A stretch of DNA of 64,000 nt, from contig JAHHGV010000029.1 in NCBI GenBank assembly GCA_019359695.1, forward strand, positions 1 through 64,000, in the 5' to 3' direction. Position numbers and translations under genes: made by a program. Origin of the DNA: Brasilonema angustatum HA4187-MV1 (GTDB lineage: Bacteria > Cyanobacteriota > Cyanobacteriia > Cyanobacteriales > Nostocaceae). Below the pieces are notes generated by a model. The model was not told the DNA's origin and ran no database searches. It saw only the letters and a program-made list of their open reading frames with translations. Of the stretch, positions 1 to 8,398 are shown piece after piece (positions within the stretch are counted from its first letter, which is position 1; each line of letters starts with the position of its first letter).

Positions 1-1010
1 CATTATTTTTCTGGTTTGAAGCTTGCTGTAATGGTGAAACTTCTTCTTGAAGTGGTATCGTTTGCTCAGAAACTAATGCGGTTGTTTCTAAATTCGGTGT
101 TGTCGGGTTAAATGTCTGGTTTGAAGCTTGCTGTAATGGTGAAACTTCCGAAGTTTGAGGTGATGCTATAGGCTCAAAAACAGGTGCAGTTGTTTGTGTA
201 TTTGGTGTTGTTGGGTTAAATGTCTGGTTTGAAGCTTGCTGTAATGCTGAAACTTCTTCTTGAAGTGGTATCGTTTGCTCAGAAACTGATGCGGTTGTTT
301 CTAAATTCGGTGTTGTCGGGTTAGATGTCTGGTTTGAAGCTTGCTGTAATGGTGAAACTTCCGAAGTTTGAGGTGATGCTATAGGCTCAAAAACAGGTGC
401 AGTTGTTTGTGTATTTGGTGTTGTTGGGTTAAATGTCTGGTTTGAAGCTTGCTGTAATAGTGAAACTTCTTCTTGAAGTGGTATCGTTTGCTCAGAAACT
501 AATGCGGTTGTTTCTAAATTCGGTGTTGTCGGGTTAAATGTCTGGTTTGAAGCTTGCTGTAATGGTGAAACTTCTTCTTGAAGTGGTATCGTTTGCTCAG
601 AAACTGATGCGGTTGTTTCTAAATTCGGTGTTGTCGGGTTAAATGTCTGGTTTGAAGCTTGCTGTAATGGTGAAACTTCTGAAGTTTGAGGTGATGCTGT
701 AAGCTCAGAAACATCCACCGTTGTTTCTGTATTTGGTGTTGTTGGGTTAAATGTTTGAGTTGAAGCTTGCTGTAATGGTGAAACTTCCGAAGTTTGAGAT
801 AATGCTGTAGGCTCAGAAACATCCACCGTTGTTTCTGTATTTGGTGCGATAGCATTATTTTTCTGGTTTGAAGCTTGCTGTAATGGTGAAACTTCTTCTT
901 GAAGTGGTATCGTTTGCTCAGAAACTAATGCGGTTGTTTCTAAATTCGGTGTTGTCGGGTTAAATGTCTGGTTTGAAGCTTGCTGTAATGGTGAAACTTC
1001 ATGTTTACCC
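1..1010 (-). repeat. Ten coding tandem repeats of 105/108 bp
   Basis: The landmark GAAGCTTGCTGTAATGGTGAAAC (top strand) recurs near 18, 123, 231, 335, 443, 549, 654, 762, 870 and 975. Spacing is always about 105 or 108 bp, a multiple of three, and the protein frame is kept. Units are nearly identical, pointing to recent expansion and likely length variation between strains. Confidence 0.9.
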
Positions 1011-1525
1011 TTCTTATTAGTCTTGGAGGATTTGGTTGTTTTTTTTGGTTGAGGTTTAGAATCTGATGTCGGTTTGGATTTTGTTTTTCTCTGAGATTTG
1101 GGTTTATTGTTTGCTTTTTTACCCAGAGGTGTATCTAAATCACCTAAATTATTTGAACTTAATGTCTCCGCTAGTTCATTGTTATTAACACTACTTTGAT
1201 GACGAACTGATAATACATCATCACTATTAGTACTTATGTCCTCATTTTGAGAGTAGCTTTCTAGTTCGGGAAATAAATCAATATTTCCATCACTATCATT
1301 CCAATAATTCAAATTTGCTAAAGAATCGGTGTTTAAAAATTTATTGTTTTGATGACTTGGCAATAAAAATTTTGATATAGTTAGCGGTGTATACTTAGCA
1401 ATAGGAGAAGCGGAATTACTGAGACGATGATTAGATTCTTGCGTCAAAGTTAATCTATTGGGTTGGCATAAAGATTCAGCTAAGCCGAGTCTATTGACTT
1501 TACTTGCCAATGGTTGAATATCCAT
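1..1525 (-). CDS. Thr-rich tandem-repeat protein of the CIS locus (C-terminus beyond window)
   Basis: The reading frame opens at an ATG at 1525 and stays open to base 1, so at least 508 residues are present and the C-terminus lies outside. Residues 1 to about 175 are polar and non-repetitive, ending in a Lys/Ser/Thr-rich basic stretch (about 140-175). From about base 1010 leftward come ten tandem units of 35 or 36 residues (period 105 or 108 bp), each with a core like EVSPLQQASNQTFNPTTPN followed by ETT. Two tail types alternate (SEQTIPLQ and SEPIASPQTS-like). No enzymatic domain is visible. It lies 17 bp downstream of a tube gene, so it is probably co-transcribed with it. Intrinsic disorder and a spacer, scaffold or phospho-target role are inference. 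Known function: none recognised. Confidence 0.75.
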   Translation of the reverse strand, partial: MDIQPLASKVNRLGLAESLCQPNRLTLTQESNHRLSNSASPIAKYTPLTISKFLLPSHQNNKFLNTDSLANLNYWNDSDGNIDLFPELESYSQNEDISTNSDDVLSVRHQSSVNNNELAETLSSNNLGDLDTPLGKKANNKPKSQRKTKSKPTSDSKPQPKKTTKSSKTNKKGKHEVSPLQQASNQTFNPTTPNLETTALVSEQTIPLQEEVSPLQQASNQKNNAIAPNTETTVDVSEPTALSQTSEVSPLQQASTQTFNPTTPNTETTVDVSELTASPQTSEVSPLQQASNQTFNPTTPNLETTASVSEQTIPLQEEVSPLQQASNQTFNPTTPNLETTALVSEQTIPLQEEVSLLQQASNQTFNPTTPNTQTTAPVFEPIASPQTSEVSPLQQASNQTSNPTTPNLETTASVSEQTIPLQEEVSALQQASNQTFNPTTPNTQTTAPVFEPIASPQTSEVSPLQQASNQTFNPTTPNLETTALVSEQTIPLQEEVSPLQQASNQKNN

Positions 1526-1542
1526 ATAGTTCTATTTTGGTA

Positions 1543-2064
1543 TTACTTAGACTCAAAGAATCCTGATTTCATTATCCGTGTTGTCTTATTACCTCCACCT
1601 TTTTCTTTCCCGAATTGTAAACCTTCATAAGCTAAAGTTAATTCCTCAATTGCTGCTGCATTTCCATCTGCTTGCAATGCAGGCGCCTTCCATCCAATAG
1701 GAACAGCACCAATAAGTGTCCAACTCATCATCGTTTCACCTGCTTGATTAAAAACCAAAATATTTACATTGCGTCGAGATGTTTTTCCCTGTTCATCAAA
1801 AACTTCACTTATCCAATTCCAAAAACCTGGATGGTCAGTAACACCCCGCTTCAATGTCACGTCATTAAACTGGACTTGTCCCAAATACACCCTCTGTTGG
1901 TCGTTAACACCTCCCTCGTGGATAACCTTTTTCTGAATTTGGGCGCCTAGTCCTGAACATTCAGTGAAAGACGCTGCTATAGCGCTTTCGATCTCGATAT
2001 AAAACCGATTGGTTGTAACATAATTTAGTTCATGAGTAATGTTGCTATTATTACTACCTGCCAT
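1543..2064 (-). CDS. CIS tail-tube protein (T4 gp19-like)
   Basis: A protein of about 173 residues with the tube-family layout: an N-terminal NRFYIEIES strand, SGLGAQ, the central TLKRGVTDHPGFWNWISEV segment and the C-terminal EELTLAYEGLQF strand. It would form part of the inner tube that the sheath drives outward. I start at ATG 2064 because AGGTGG sits at good spacing; a GTG at 2073 is the alternative. The ATG shares one base with the stop of the upstream gene (TGATG), suggesting translational coupling. Two related proteins are encoded at 10135-11100 on the other strand. A third, differently placed tube gene may supply a cap-proximal ring or a separate particle type (inference). Confidence 0.85.
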   Translation of the reverse strand: MAGSNNSNITHELNYVTTNRFYIEIESAIAASFTECSGLGAQIQKKVIHEGGVNDQQRVYLGQVQFNDVTLKRGVTDHPGFWNWISEVFDEQGKTSRRNVNILVFNQAGETMMSWTLIGAVPIGWKAPALQADGNAAAIEELTLAYEGLQFGKEKGGGNKTTRIMKSGFFESK

Positions 2065-2303
2065 CAGAACCACCTTTTTTGACCGTAGTTACTTACTCTC
2101 TCTCGCTGATTACGAATATCTTCAAGTAACAGTTCATACACTCTGCGGGTGAGTGTATTTAACAAAAGCGAGTCTTTAAGACATCGTTCTGCATATGAGG
2201 ATACTCTGCTTGGATTAGATACTGCTGAAATACCAACATATCCTCCGGTTCCACCAACGTCCCCAAGAGGTGTGTAAAAGACTTCTGTTTTCTCTAAGTC
2301 CAT
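2064..2303 (-). CDS. Small CIS-associated protein, function unknown
   Basis: 79 residues. It starts with MDLEKTEVFYTPLGD, has a Gly-rich middle (GGTGGYVGIS) and a charged C-terminal helix (VYELLLEDIRNQRERVSNYG). No family is recognised with confidence. Its stop codon overlaps the start of the tube gene by one base, so the two are very likely translated together, which argues for a structural or assembly role in the CIS. No signal peptide or membrane segment. Confidence 0.65.
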   Translation of the reverse strand: MDLEKTEVFYTPLGDVGGTGGYVGISAVSNPSRVSSYAERCLKDSLLLNTLTRRVYELLLEDIRNQRERVSNYGQKRWF

Positions 2304-2555
2304 AATTGTTATGTTTATTTCTAACGCGATGTTCAGATTCCCGACTTCGTAAAAGTTGTCGGGAATCTAATGTACCGCATCTGCTATTAAATCTAGGCTA
2401 AAGGCAGAGCATCAGAATCAAAAGTAGCCAAAGGTCTAACTTGTAGATACTCGGATTTTAATTCTCAATTATCAACAAAACCAGATATTTAGGTTGCGAT
2501 CGCGTAGCCTGTATTGTAAAACCTAATAAATTAAGTCTCTACATGTGGGGTATAA
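2304..2555. other. Intergenic stretch
   Basis: 252 bp between the FHA gene and the small CIS gene. It contains CCCGACTTC...TTGTCGGGAATC (about 2340-2367), an imperfect hairpin, and a GCGATCGC site near 2499. It may separate two transcripts of the leftward arm, but I see no clear promoter. Confidence 0.4.
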
Positions 2556-3155
2556 TTACATCACTGCGATCGTAAAAGTCACTAGACCATCTTGACCAAG
2601 CTGTAAAGAATCACCGTTGAGTATGCGGTAAGATACACCGGAATTAAGAAGATTACCGTTTAAATAAACACCATTTGTACTGGTATCAACAATCATATAA
2701 GCATTTTGCGACCAGTCCCAAAATATACGGGCATGGCGTCGAGAAACAATTCCTTCGTGAGAAATACCAGTTAGGTCAATTTCTGGTGGAGTTGGCATAT
2801 TTTGACTTCTACGCCCTATCGAACCACCTTCACTCCTCAATTGAAACTCTCTACCGGTAGAGTGGACAAGTTTCAAAACTGGCAGTCTTGGAGGAGTTGC
2901 GTTGTAAACAGGGGGTGTTGGGGGTGAGTATTCGCGCTGCTGGTATTGTGTTGCGTAAGGAGGAGGTTGATAGCTTGGTTGTTCCTGTATTGGTGCTTGT
3001 GGTTGAGCTGGTTGTGAGTTGATTGGGTTACTTGGTGTAGAAGGAATGACATTACCCAAAGGAGTCGAACACCAAGGACATACCTTGGCATTGTTTGGCA
3101 AAGCACGATTAAAATATTCGCAGTTAGGGTTAGGGCACCGATTTGCAGGCATCAT
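2556..3155 (-). CDS. Zinc-ribbon / FHA-domain protein
   Basis: 199 residues. A short N-terminal zinc ribbon has Cys7, Cys12, Cys26 and Cys29. A Pro/Gln-rich linker (about 35-90) leads to an FHA domain at about 95-199 with the GR...SRRHA...TNGVYLNG signature, which in this family binds phosphothreonine peptides. The gene overlaps the 3' end of the pseudokinase gene by 26 bp, so both are in one operon. Together with a kinase-like neighbour and Thr-rich repeat proteins it suggests a phospho-dependent assembly switch for the injection machine (inference, by analogy with Fha of type VI secretion). Confidence 0.85.
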   Translation of the reverse strand: MMPANRCPNPNCEYFNRALPNNAKVCPWCSTPLGNVIPSTPSNPINSQPAQPQAPIQEQPSYQPPPYATQYQQREYSPPTPPVYNATPPRLPVLKLVHSTGREFQLRSEGGSIGRRSQNMPTPPEIDLTGISHEGIVSRRHARIFWDWSQNAYMIVDTSTNGVYLNGNLLNSGVSYRILNGDSLQLGQDGLVTFTIAVM

Positions 3156-5280
3156 TTCTTATATCATTAGGCATAGGTTGTAAGGGGACAAGACCTACCT
3201 TATTAAGTAAACACTGACCTTGAAGGGTTTGTAGCAGTTGAGCAAAAATAAAACCTCCTAACTGACGAGTATTGTCTTTAGGATACACTACATACAAAGG
3301 ATATCCCAAAGGATACAAAGGATAATTTGGTGTTTCATTTGGCTTAAATCTTGTAGGATCAAAATCTGGTCGAGCGCACAACCAATCTGAAGGTTCAATT
3401 GGTTGTTTCGTAGCGTGATTTAACAGCGGTTGAATCGTTTGGTTGCGATCATTGACTATTGCTAAGGGATAAACCGAACACTGATGCCAAGTTTTACTAA
3501 AGATACCGAAACTTATAATACCAGTCTGTGACTTAGAGTTTGCAGTACTAATCTGTCTTTGGGTATCACCTGTTTCTTTGGTTCGAGTTTTGGTAATTTT
3601 ATCAAATAAAGCTATGTCCTCTGAATTGTTTTCAAGAACTAGCTTTTTGAATTGCTGTATCGCTTCTGGTTCAGTTGGGACATAAGGTTCAATTGCAAGA
3701 GGAGGAGCATTTTTGTTAATTTGATCCCAATTTATAATTTTGCCTGTATATATGCCACGCAGGTCTTTAAGAGAGATTTTACCATCCAATTTTTTATGGA
3801 GACTAAAGTCGCCATTACTATATGCAATAAACACCAATAAACCATCATAAGCAACTTGTTCTGAATTCATATCATGTGTAATGTTGTTGTCGAATAAAGT
3901 TGTTATTGCAAAGTCTATTGTACCTTTTTCTTTTTGCACTTCTTCTATAGGTTGACTAACTTTTGTGATATCGTTAGACGGAATTTTTTTATAGGTAAAT
4001 GTTACTTTTGCATCTGGTTTTGGATTGGTTAAGATATTCTTTAATTTCGTTTCGTCATTTTCAGCGTTCTGTTCCAAAATATAACTCCAAGTACCATCCT
4101 TTTCTCCTGCGTAAGTAAATTTTCCTGAAGGTACGTTATCTACTTCAGAGAAATTTTGTACAAGTCTTTGCCATTCTGCATTCTGACCTTCGTCTAGTTT
4201 GAAACTCTGCCAAAAGTAATACCATATAGTGCCTCCCAGCAATAAAAAAGCCAGCACTCCCAGCCATAACCAATATTTTTTAGGAAAGCGCTTTTTCTGT
4301 TCTTGAGAGTCCGAAGATGGGCGTAGATTATCACTTTCATCGGGTTGAGGAAGTTTTAGCAGTTCCTGTCGCGCAATTTCTGCACTTCCGTAAGGAGTAT
4401 TGAAAGAAAGCAGACGATAGATAAACTGTTTTAAATAATTATCATTATCGGGCCATGTTTGATTGTTTTTGGGGTCAAGCTGCGTTTGCCCAACCCATAA
4501 CTGGAACGCTACTAACCCTAGAGATTCTAAATCCTGCACCCGAGTTTTAGCTGCAGGTTGAAGAATGCTAGGGGGAATAAATAGGTTTTCCCAGATAGCG
4601 AGATCACATAGATACACTACAAATCTTTGTTTATTTTCGACTTTAATTAATACGCTATCTAAATTAATATTGCCATGCTCTAAACCCCGCTGTACTTGAT
4701 TCGAGGAAAAACGCAGCTTTTGGGAGTGAAGAAATTCTAGAGTTTGTAGCACCTCACTCAACAACTCACGGACTTGTTCCGGCGTCATTGCACCATTTTG
4801 CTTTAAGTACTGTCTCAGCGTTTGGGATGGTTGTACATCTTTAGTAATTAAATAACAGCTTTCTCCTCTTTCGGGGCTAATAGCTTCCCAGGTTTGAATC
4901 AAGCGAAAGTTTTGAACTCGATTATCTGCTAAATCTATCCCTCCTACACGTTTAAAAGCTTCCTTACGTTTGAATGTTTCATCTTGGTTAAAAGTACGAC
5001 TAGGTAACAAGTACTCTTTAATAATTACTGGCTGTTTGTCTTTTAGCTGTATACCCGAATATAAACGTCCAAAACCCCGTACGCCGAGAAACTTTGTTAC
5101 CCGATAGCTACCCCTATACCCTTTAATCTCAGCTTCCTCTGGTAAAATTGTCGGAAAACCACACTCAAAACAAAACTTGGCGCCCTTGACTTCCTGCAAA
5201 GTTTCTATTATTTTCTCGCAATCCAAGTGAGCATTGTGAGAACAGGAGTACTCTTTGTAAAATAATTCGGTAGAAGACAT
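3130..5280 (-). CDS. Membrane pseudokinase with PstS-like extracytoplasmic domain
   Basis: 716 residues. The order is: Cys-rich N-terminus (Cys13, Cys21, Cys37, Cys40, zinc-ribbon-like); a protein-kinase-like domain at about 58-310; one transmembrane helix at about 336-357; and a phosphate-binding-protein-like (PstS) domain at about 370-716 with ISLKDLRGIYTGKIINWDQI. The kinase fold keeps the ATP-binding Lys (VIIKEY, Lys88) and an Asp at the DFG position (DLA, Asp226). The HRDLKPEN loop reads HGNINLDS (202-209), so the catalytic Asp and Asn are lost. It is likely a pseudokinase or an atypical enzyme. The layout suggests sensing a ligand outside the membrane and signalling to FHA partners inside (inference). 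It overlaps the FHA gene downstream and lies 23 bp after the response regulator gene. Confidence 0.8.
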   Translation of the reverse strand: MSSTELFYKEYSCSHNAHLDCEKIIETLQEVKGAKFCFECGFPTILPEEAEIKGYRGSYRVTKFLGVRGFGRLYSGIQLKDKQPVIIKEYLLPSRTFNQDETFKRKEAFKRVGGIDLADNRVQNFRLIQTWEAISPERGESCYLITKDVQPSQTLRQYLKQNGAMTPEQVRELLSEVLQTLEFLHSQKLRFSSNQVQRGLEHGNINLDSVLIKVENKQRFVVYLCDLAIWENLFIPPSILQPAAKTRVQDLESLGLVAFQLWVGQTQLDPKNNQTWPDNDNYLKQFIYRLLSFNTPYGSAEIARQELLKLPQPDESDNLRPSSDSQEQKKRFPKKYWLWLGVLAFLLLGGTIWYYFWQSFKLDEGQNAEWQRLVQNFSEVDNVPSGKFTYAGEKDGTWSYILEQNAENDETKLKNILTNPKPDAKVTFTYKKIPSNDITKVSQPIEEVQKEKGTIDFAITTLFDNNITHDMNSEQVAYDGLLVFIAYSNGDFSLHKKLDGKISLKDLRGIYTGKIINWDQINKNAPPLAIEPYVPTEPEAIQQFKKLVLENNSEDIALFDKITKTRTKETGDTQRQISTANSKSQTGIISFGIFSKTWHQCSVYPLAIVNDRNQTIQPLLNHATKQPIEPSDWLCARPDFDPTRFKPNETPNYPLYPLGYPLYVVYPKDNTRQLGGFIFAQLLQTLQGQCLLNKVGLVPLQPMPNDIRNDACKSVP

Positions 5281-5303
5281 AATATAAATTCACTCAATTA
5301 ATA

Positions 5304-5990
5304 CTAAGCTTGAACCAGTCCTAATTTGATAGCAGCAACAATTGCTTGAGTCCTACTACTGACTTTCAATTTATCAAAAATATTCGTCAGATGAGCTTTG
5401 ACCGTGGCGACAGTCACATATAGATTTTTCGCTATTTCTTCGTTTGAGGCGCCTTGAGTCAATAATTGTAAAACTTCTTGTTCTCTTTCGGTTAGATGTA
5501 ACTGCGAAGACGCTTTATAAACGGAACTAGCATTTTCTTGAAAACAGCGGAAAAAACCACTTGCCGCTTCCGGTGGCAAATAAATTTCTGACTTAAGTAC
5601 CGTATTAATTGCATCACAAAGCTGATTTGCCACACGACTTTTAAAAACATAGCCAGCGGCGCCTTTTTGCATAGCTTGAAAAATCCACTTATCTTCTTGG
5701 TGGGCAGATAAAACCAAAACCCGACCCGAGTAAGAAATATCTTTCAAGCGTTCCATAGCTGTTATTCCATCACTATTTACCAATTCTAAATCGAGCAAAA
5801 TTAGATCGGGACTCTTTTGAATCGCTAATTTCACAACTTGCTCAACACAATCTGCTTCACCTACAACATTCACAGGTAATGAACCACTAGTGCTATAAAA
5901 ACCCAAAAGACTTCGCAAGCCTTGACGAAAACGCTCTTCATCATCAACTAGTAAAATCGAAATTTGTTTATTGTTCATAATCTTTTCCAT
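5304..5990 (-). CDS. LuxR/NarL-type response regulator
   Basis: 228 residues. The receiver domain (about 9-135) has the acidic pair DDE at 16-18, the phospho-acceptor Asp67 (LILLDLEL) and the conserved Lys in the KSR segment. The C-terminal LuxR helix-turn-helix (about 163-228) begins LTEREQEVLQLL and contains NEEIAKNLYVTVATVKAHL. ATG at 5990 and an in-frame ATG at 5978 are both possible. It follows the histidine kinase gene by 27 bp and precedes the pseudokinase, so the pair probably controls this locus. Confidence 0.92.
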   Translation of the reverse strand: MEKIMNNKQISILLVDDEERFRQGLRSLLGFYSTSGSLPVNVVGEADCVEQVVKLAIQKSPDLILLDLELVNSDGITAMERLKDISYSGRVLVLSAHQEDKWIFQAMQKGAAGYVFKSRVANQLCDAINTVLKSEIYLPPEAASGFFRCFQENASSVYKASSQLHLTEREQEVLQLLTQGASNEEIAKNLYVTVATVKAHLTNIFDKLKVSSRTQAIVAAIKLGLVQA

Positions 5991-6017
5991 ATTGTGAGAT
6001 GCCCATCGAAACCCGTC

Positions 6018-7154
6018 TTAGTCATATTTCTTTTTAGTAGGTAATATCAAACAAAACTGTGCCCCTCCTGCGGATAAACTATCTGCCCAAAGATTTCCAC
6101 AATGGTCTAATACGATTTTTTTGGCTATAGTTAGACCCAATCCTGTACCACCAGGGCGCCGTGAATAAAACGGGGTGAAAATTTTTTGCATGTCCAAGAG
6201 TGAAATTCCTAGCCCTTGGTCTGAAATTTTAATTAATACTTCGTCGTAAAAAACCTGCCAACTAAAGGTGATGATGCCAGAATTAGGGCTAAAATGAATT
6301 GCATTACTAAGTAAATTATCAAACACTTGCTTCATCTGTAACTTATCTAAAGGTAAAGTAGCAGATGTATCAGGAATGTTAACTTTTAATTGTTTTTGAT
6401 TAATTAACGGTTGTAAGTACTTTATACTTTCGTCTACTATACTTCTGAGGTCTTGAGGAATTATTTTTAAATTAGACTGTTGACCACAGGATATTATATC
6501 GGTGAGATTAGTATCTAAATCATTCACGCTCTCGCAAATGATTGTTGCTTGCTCGCGCCAAGAATTATCTTTTAAGCCCAAAAATAAATTGTGTGCGTAA
6601 AGTTTGACTAAAGCAATGTTATTCCGCAATTGATGACCGACTTTATGAAGCACCTGTTCTAGTATCTCAGTCTTAGACTTTTGCTGCAAATTATCTGAGC
6701 ATACATCTATATGTTTACTTAGCATTTGGGCTGCATTTGTGACGTAATACCGCGATTTCTCCGCAAGAGGTGTGTGAGTGATTATTTGAACATATTCTGG
6801 TTTTTGATTTGTATAGCGGATAGGACAAATGTAAGAAAAATATTTTGGAAACAGAGCAAGTTGAAATTCATGTACATTCCAAACATGAGGAAAATCTGTT
6901 AACCAAGCTTCCGAGCGTAAATATGCTATTTCTTGTTGAGAAAAGCTAGGTTGATTATCTGCGTATTCGATTCTTTCTTTAAATGCTTTTAACGAAGGGT
7001 TATAGTAAAATATACGGACAAAGCAAATTGGCTCATGAAAGGTAAGTTGTTCTGCTTGTAACCCAATAAAAGTTTCTGTATCAAATGCGTGTAAATCATG
7101 GCAGTTACTTTTTTGTTTTTTAGGAGAGAAGCTGATATTCATAGCTTTACTCAC
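6018..7154 (-). CDS. Soluble sensor histidine kinase
   Basis: 378 residues with no membrane segment. The N-terminal half (about 25-150) is a sensor region of unclear type. The dimerisation/phosphotransfer helix carries His174 in GHQLRNN, then come an N box (FDNLLSNAIHFSP), a G1 box (DQGLGIS) and a G2 box (GGTGLGLTIAKK). It should autophosphorylate and pass phosphate to the regulator encoded 27 bp downstream. It is divergently transcribed from the Pvc16-like gene, so the 7155-7414 gap probably holds promoters for both CIS arms. The sensed signal is not evident. Confidence 0.9.
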   Translation of the reverse strand: MSKAMNISFSPKKQKSNCHDLHAFDTETFIGLQAEQLTFHEPICFVRIFYYNPSLKAFKERIEYADNQPSFSQQEIAYLRSEAWLTDFPHVWNVHEFQLALFPKYFSYICPIRYTNQKPEYVQIITHTPLAEKSRYYVTNAAQMLSKHIDVCSDNLQQKSKTEILEQVLHKVGHQLRNNIALVKLYAHNLFLGLKDNSWREQATIICESVNDLDTNLTDIISCGQQSNLKIIPQDLRSIVDESIKYLQPLINQKQLKVNIPDTSATLPLDKLQMKQVFDNLLSNAIHFSPNSGIITFSWQVFYDEVLIKISDQGLGISLLDMQKIFTPFYSRRPGGTGLGLTIAKKIVLDHCGNLWADSLSAGGAQFCLILPTKKKYD

Positions 7155-7414
7155 TTTGATAGTAAATTCTGGTTTTCCTTTACTTCTACTTAGGAGATGC
7201 TTAAATTTCCTTATGCAGCCAAAAACAATATTTTTAGGCTTTATTAATATTTCTTAACAATTTTTAATATTACGTTATTATTACTTGTAACAAATAAATG
7301 ATTTTGAGTTTGGACGAAATCTCGACAAAAGTCTAATTACCAGAAGAGTTTGCATTCATATAACCTAGACATATCAATAGAAGCGTTAGTAGCAAGTATG
7401 GACATCATGCTTAC
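7155..7414. promoter_or_regulatory. Divergent intergenic region between the two CIS arms
   Basis: 260 bp, AT-rich, between the start codons of the histidine kinase (leftward) and the Pvc16-like gene (rightward). It must contain the promoters of both arms if each is transcribed as an operon. TAATATTACGTTATTATTA near 7266 is a partly dyadic AT-rich block. I cannot assign -10/-35 boxes with confidence. Confidence 0.45.
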
Positions 7415-8317
7415 ATGATTATTTATATTCTTCAAACCCTAGCAGAAATTATCGCTGGAGGAACATCGCTTTCTAGTACGGAGCAAATTGAGTTTAGTCA
7501 TCCAAGTAATCGTAAAGAAGAAGGTGGAGGACCGATTCTCAATTTGTACGTTTATGACATTCGTCAGAGTAAGCAAATCCAACATTCGGGAAGGCAAGTT
7601 GAACGCAAGCTGACAGAAGCTAGGCAGGTTGAAAGCAAGCTGGAAAAATCTACGCAAACTGCTTCTTTGAATTGGTCTGCGACCTGGTTTGATGTTTCTA
7701 TGCTACTAACGGCTTGGGATCGGACGGCTTTAGGTGAGCATTACCTGCTTTCGCAAGCTTTAGGTGTACTACTACGCCACCGTGCCCTCAAGGAAGAGTT
7801 TCTGGTTCCCGAATTGCGCGGTTATGGAAATTTGAATATGACGGTTGCTGTAGAACCGCAAATTGAAGCTGGATCTTTGTGGAGTGCACTAACTATCGCT
7901 TTACGCCCAGCTTTGTATCTGATGGTGACAGTTCCTGTAGTGCCGCAAGTATCGCCAGTATATTTAGTTTGGCAACGAACTATCGGAGTAGACAATAATT
8001 TTCAACCTGAACTTGAACTGGAAAATGCAAGTGTTCATAGAAATGGAAGTATTGAAAGTTTCACCAAGCGGGTAGTAGTCGCAGGAATAGTCAAAAACGC
8101 TGTTACCAATTTACCGATGAAGGAAGCAAAAGTTGAGGTGATCGGAACTAAAGAATCAACTACTACCAATAAACAGGGGTTATTCTACTTTGAAGAACTT
8201 CGTAATGGTAACTATGTATTACAAATCAACAGTCCGGGATATTTGCCCCTTCAAGTCAATGCTTTGGTAGATGGTTCAAGCTGTACCTTCAAAGAAATCT
8301 CATTAAATCCCGCGTAG
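7415..8317 (+). CDS. CIS protein with Pvc16_N (DUF4255) domain
   Basis: 300 residues. The N-terminal 190 or so match the DUF4255/Pvc16 family (YILQTLAEII..., GPILNLYVYDI, LTAWDRTALGEHYLLSQALGVLLRH). Pvc16 homologues cap the distal end of the tube-sheath in extracellular CIS particles. The C-terminal part (about 222-299) looks like a carboxypeptidase-regulatory-like beta-sandwich (GIVKNAVTNLPMKEAKVEV...YFEELRNGNYVLQI). It opens the rightward structural operon just before the sheath gene, its usual place in such loci. Start ATG 7415. Confidence 0.85.
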   Translation: MIIYILQTLAEIIAGGTSLSSTEQIEFSHPSNRKEEGGGPILNLYVYDIRQSKQIQHSGRQVERKLTEARQVESKLEKSTQTASLNWSATWFDVSMLLTAWDRTALGEHYLLSQALGVLLRHRALKEEFLVPELRGYGNLNMTVAVEPQIEAGSLWSALTIALRPALYLMVTVPVVPQVSPVYLVWQRTIGVDNNFQPELELENASVHRNGSIESFTKRVVVAGIVKNAVTNLPMKEAKVEVIGTKESTTTNKQGLFYFEELRNGNYVLQINSPGYLPLQVNALVDGSSCTFKEISLNPA

Positions 8318-8398
8318 AGACGCGAAATTATGCGTAAAATCGCGATATATCGCGTTTAGACAGATGGTTGATTAAATTTTTACATTGGAGATATTTTT
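8318..8398. repeat. Dispersed cyanobacterial palindromes in the CIS operon
   Basis: Two short dyads lie between the Pvc16-like and sheath genes: CGCG-TAGAGA-CGCG near 8311-8324 and TCGCGATATATCGCG near 8341-8355. A related ACGCGATATATCGCGT is found near 11492-11507. This family of palindromes is scattered through Nostoc-like genomes; here they may act as RNA-processing or attenuation hairpins. Confidence 0.6.

Noticed and set aside
619-855. Short leftward open frame of 78 codons
   Set aside because: It is a shadow of the repeat protein in another frame; its His/Leu/Lys-rich content reflects the repeats.
1-1010. Possible CRISPR array or satellite repeat
   Set aside because: The 105/108-bp units are multiples of three, have no unique spacers and encode one continuous protein frame.
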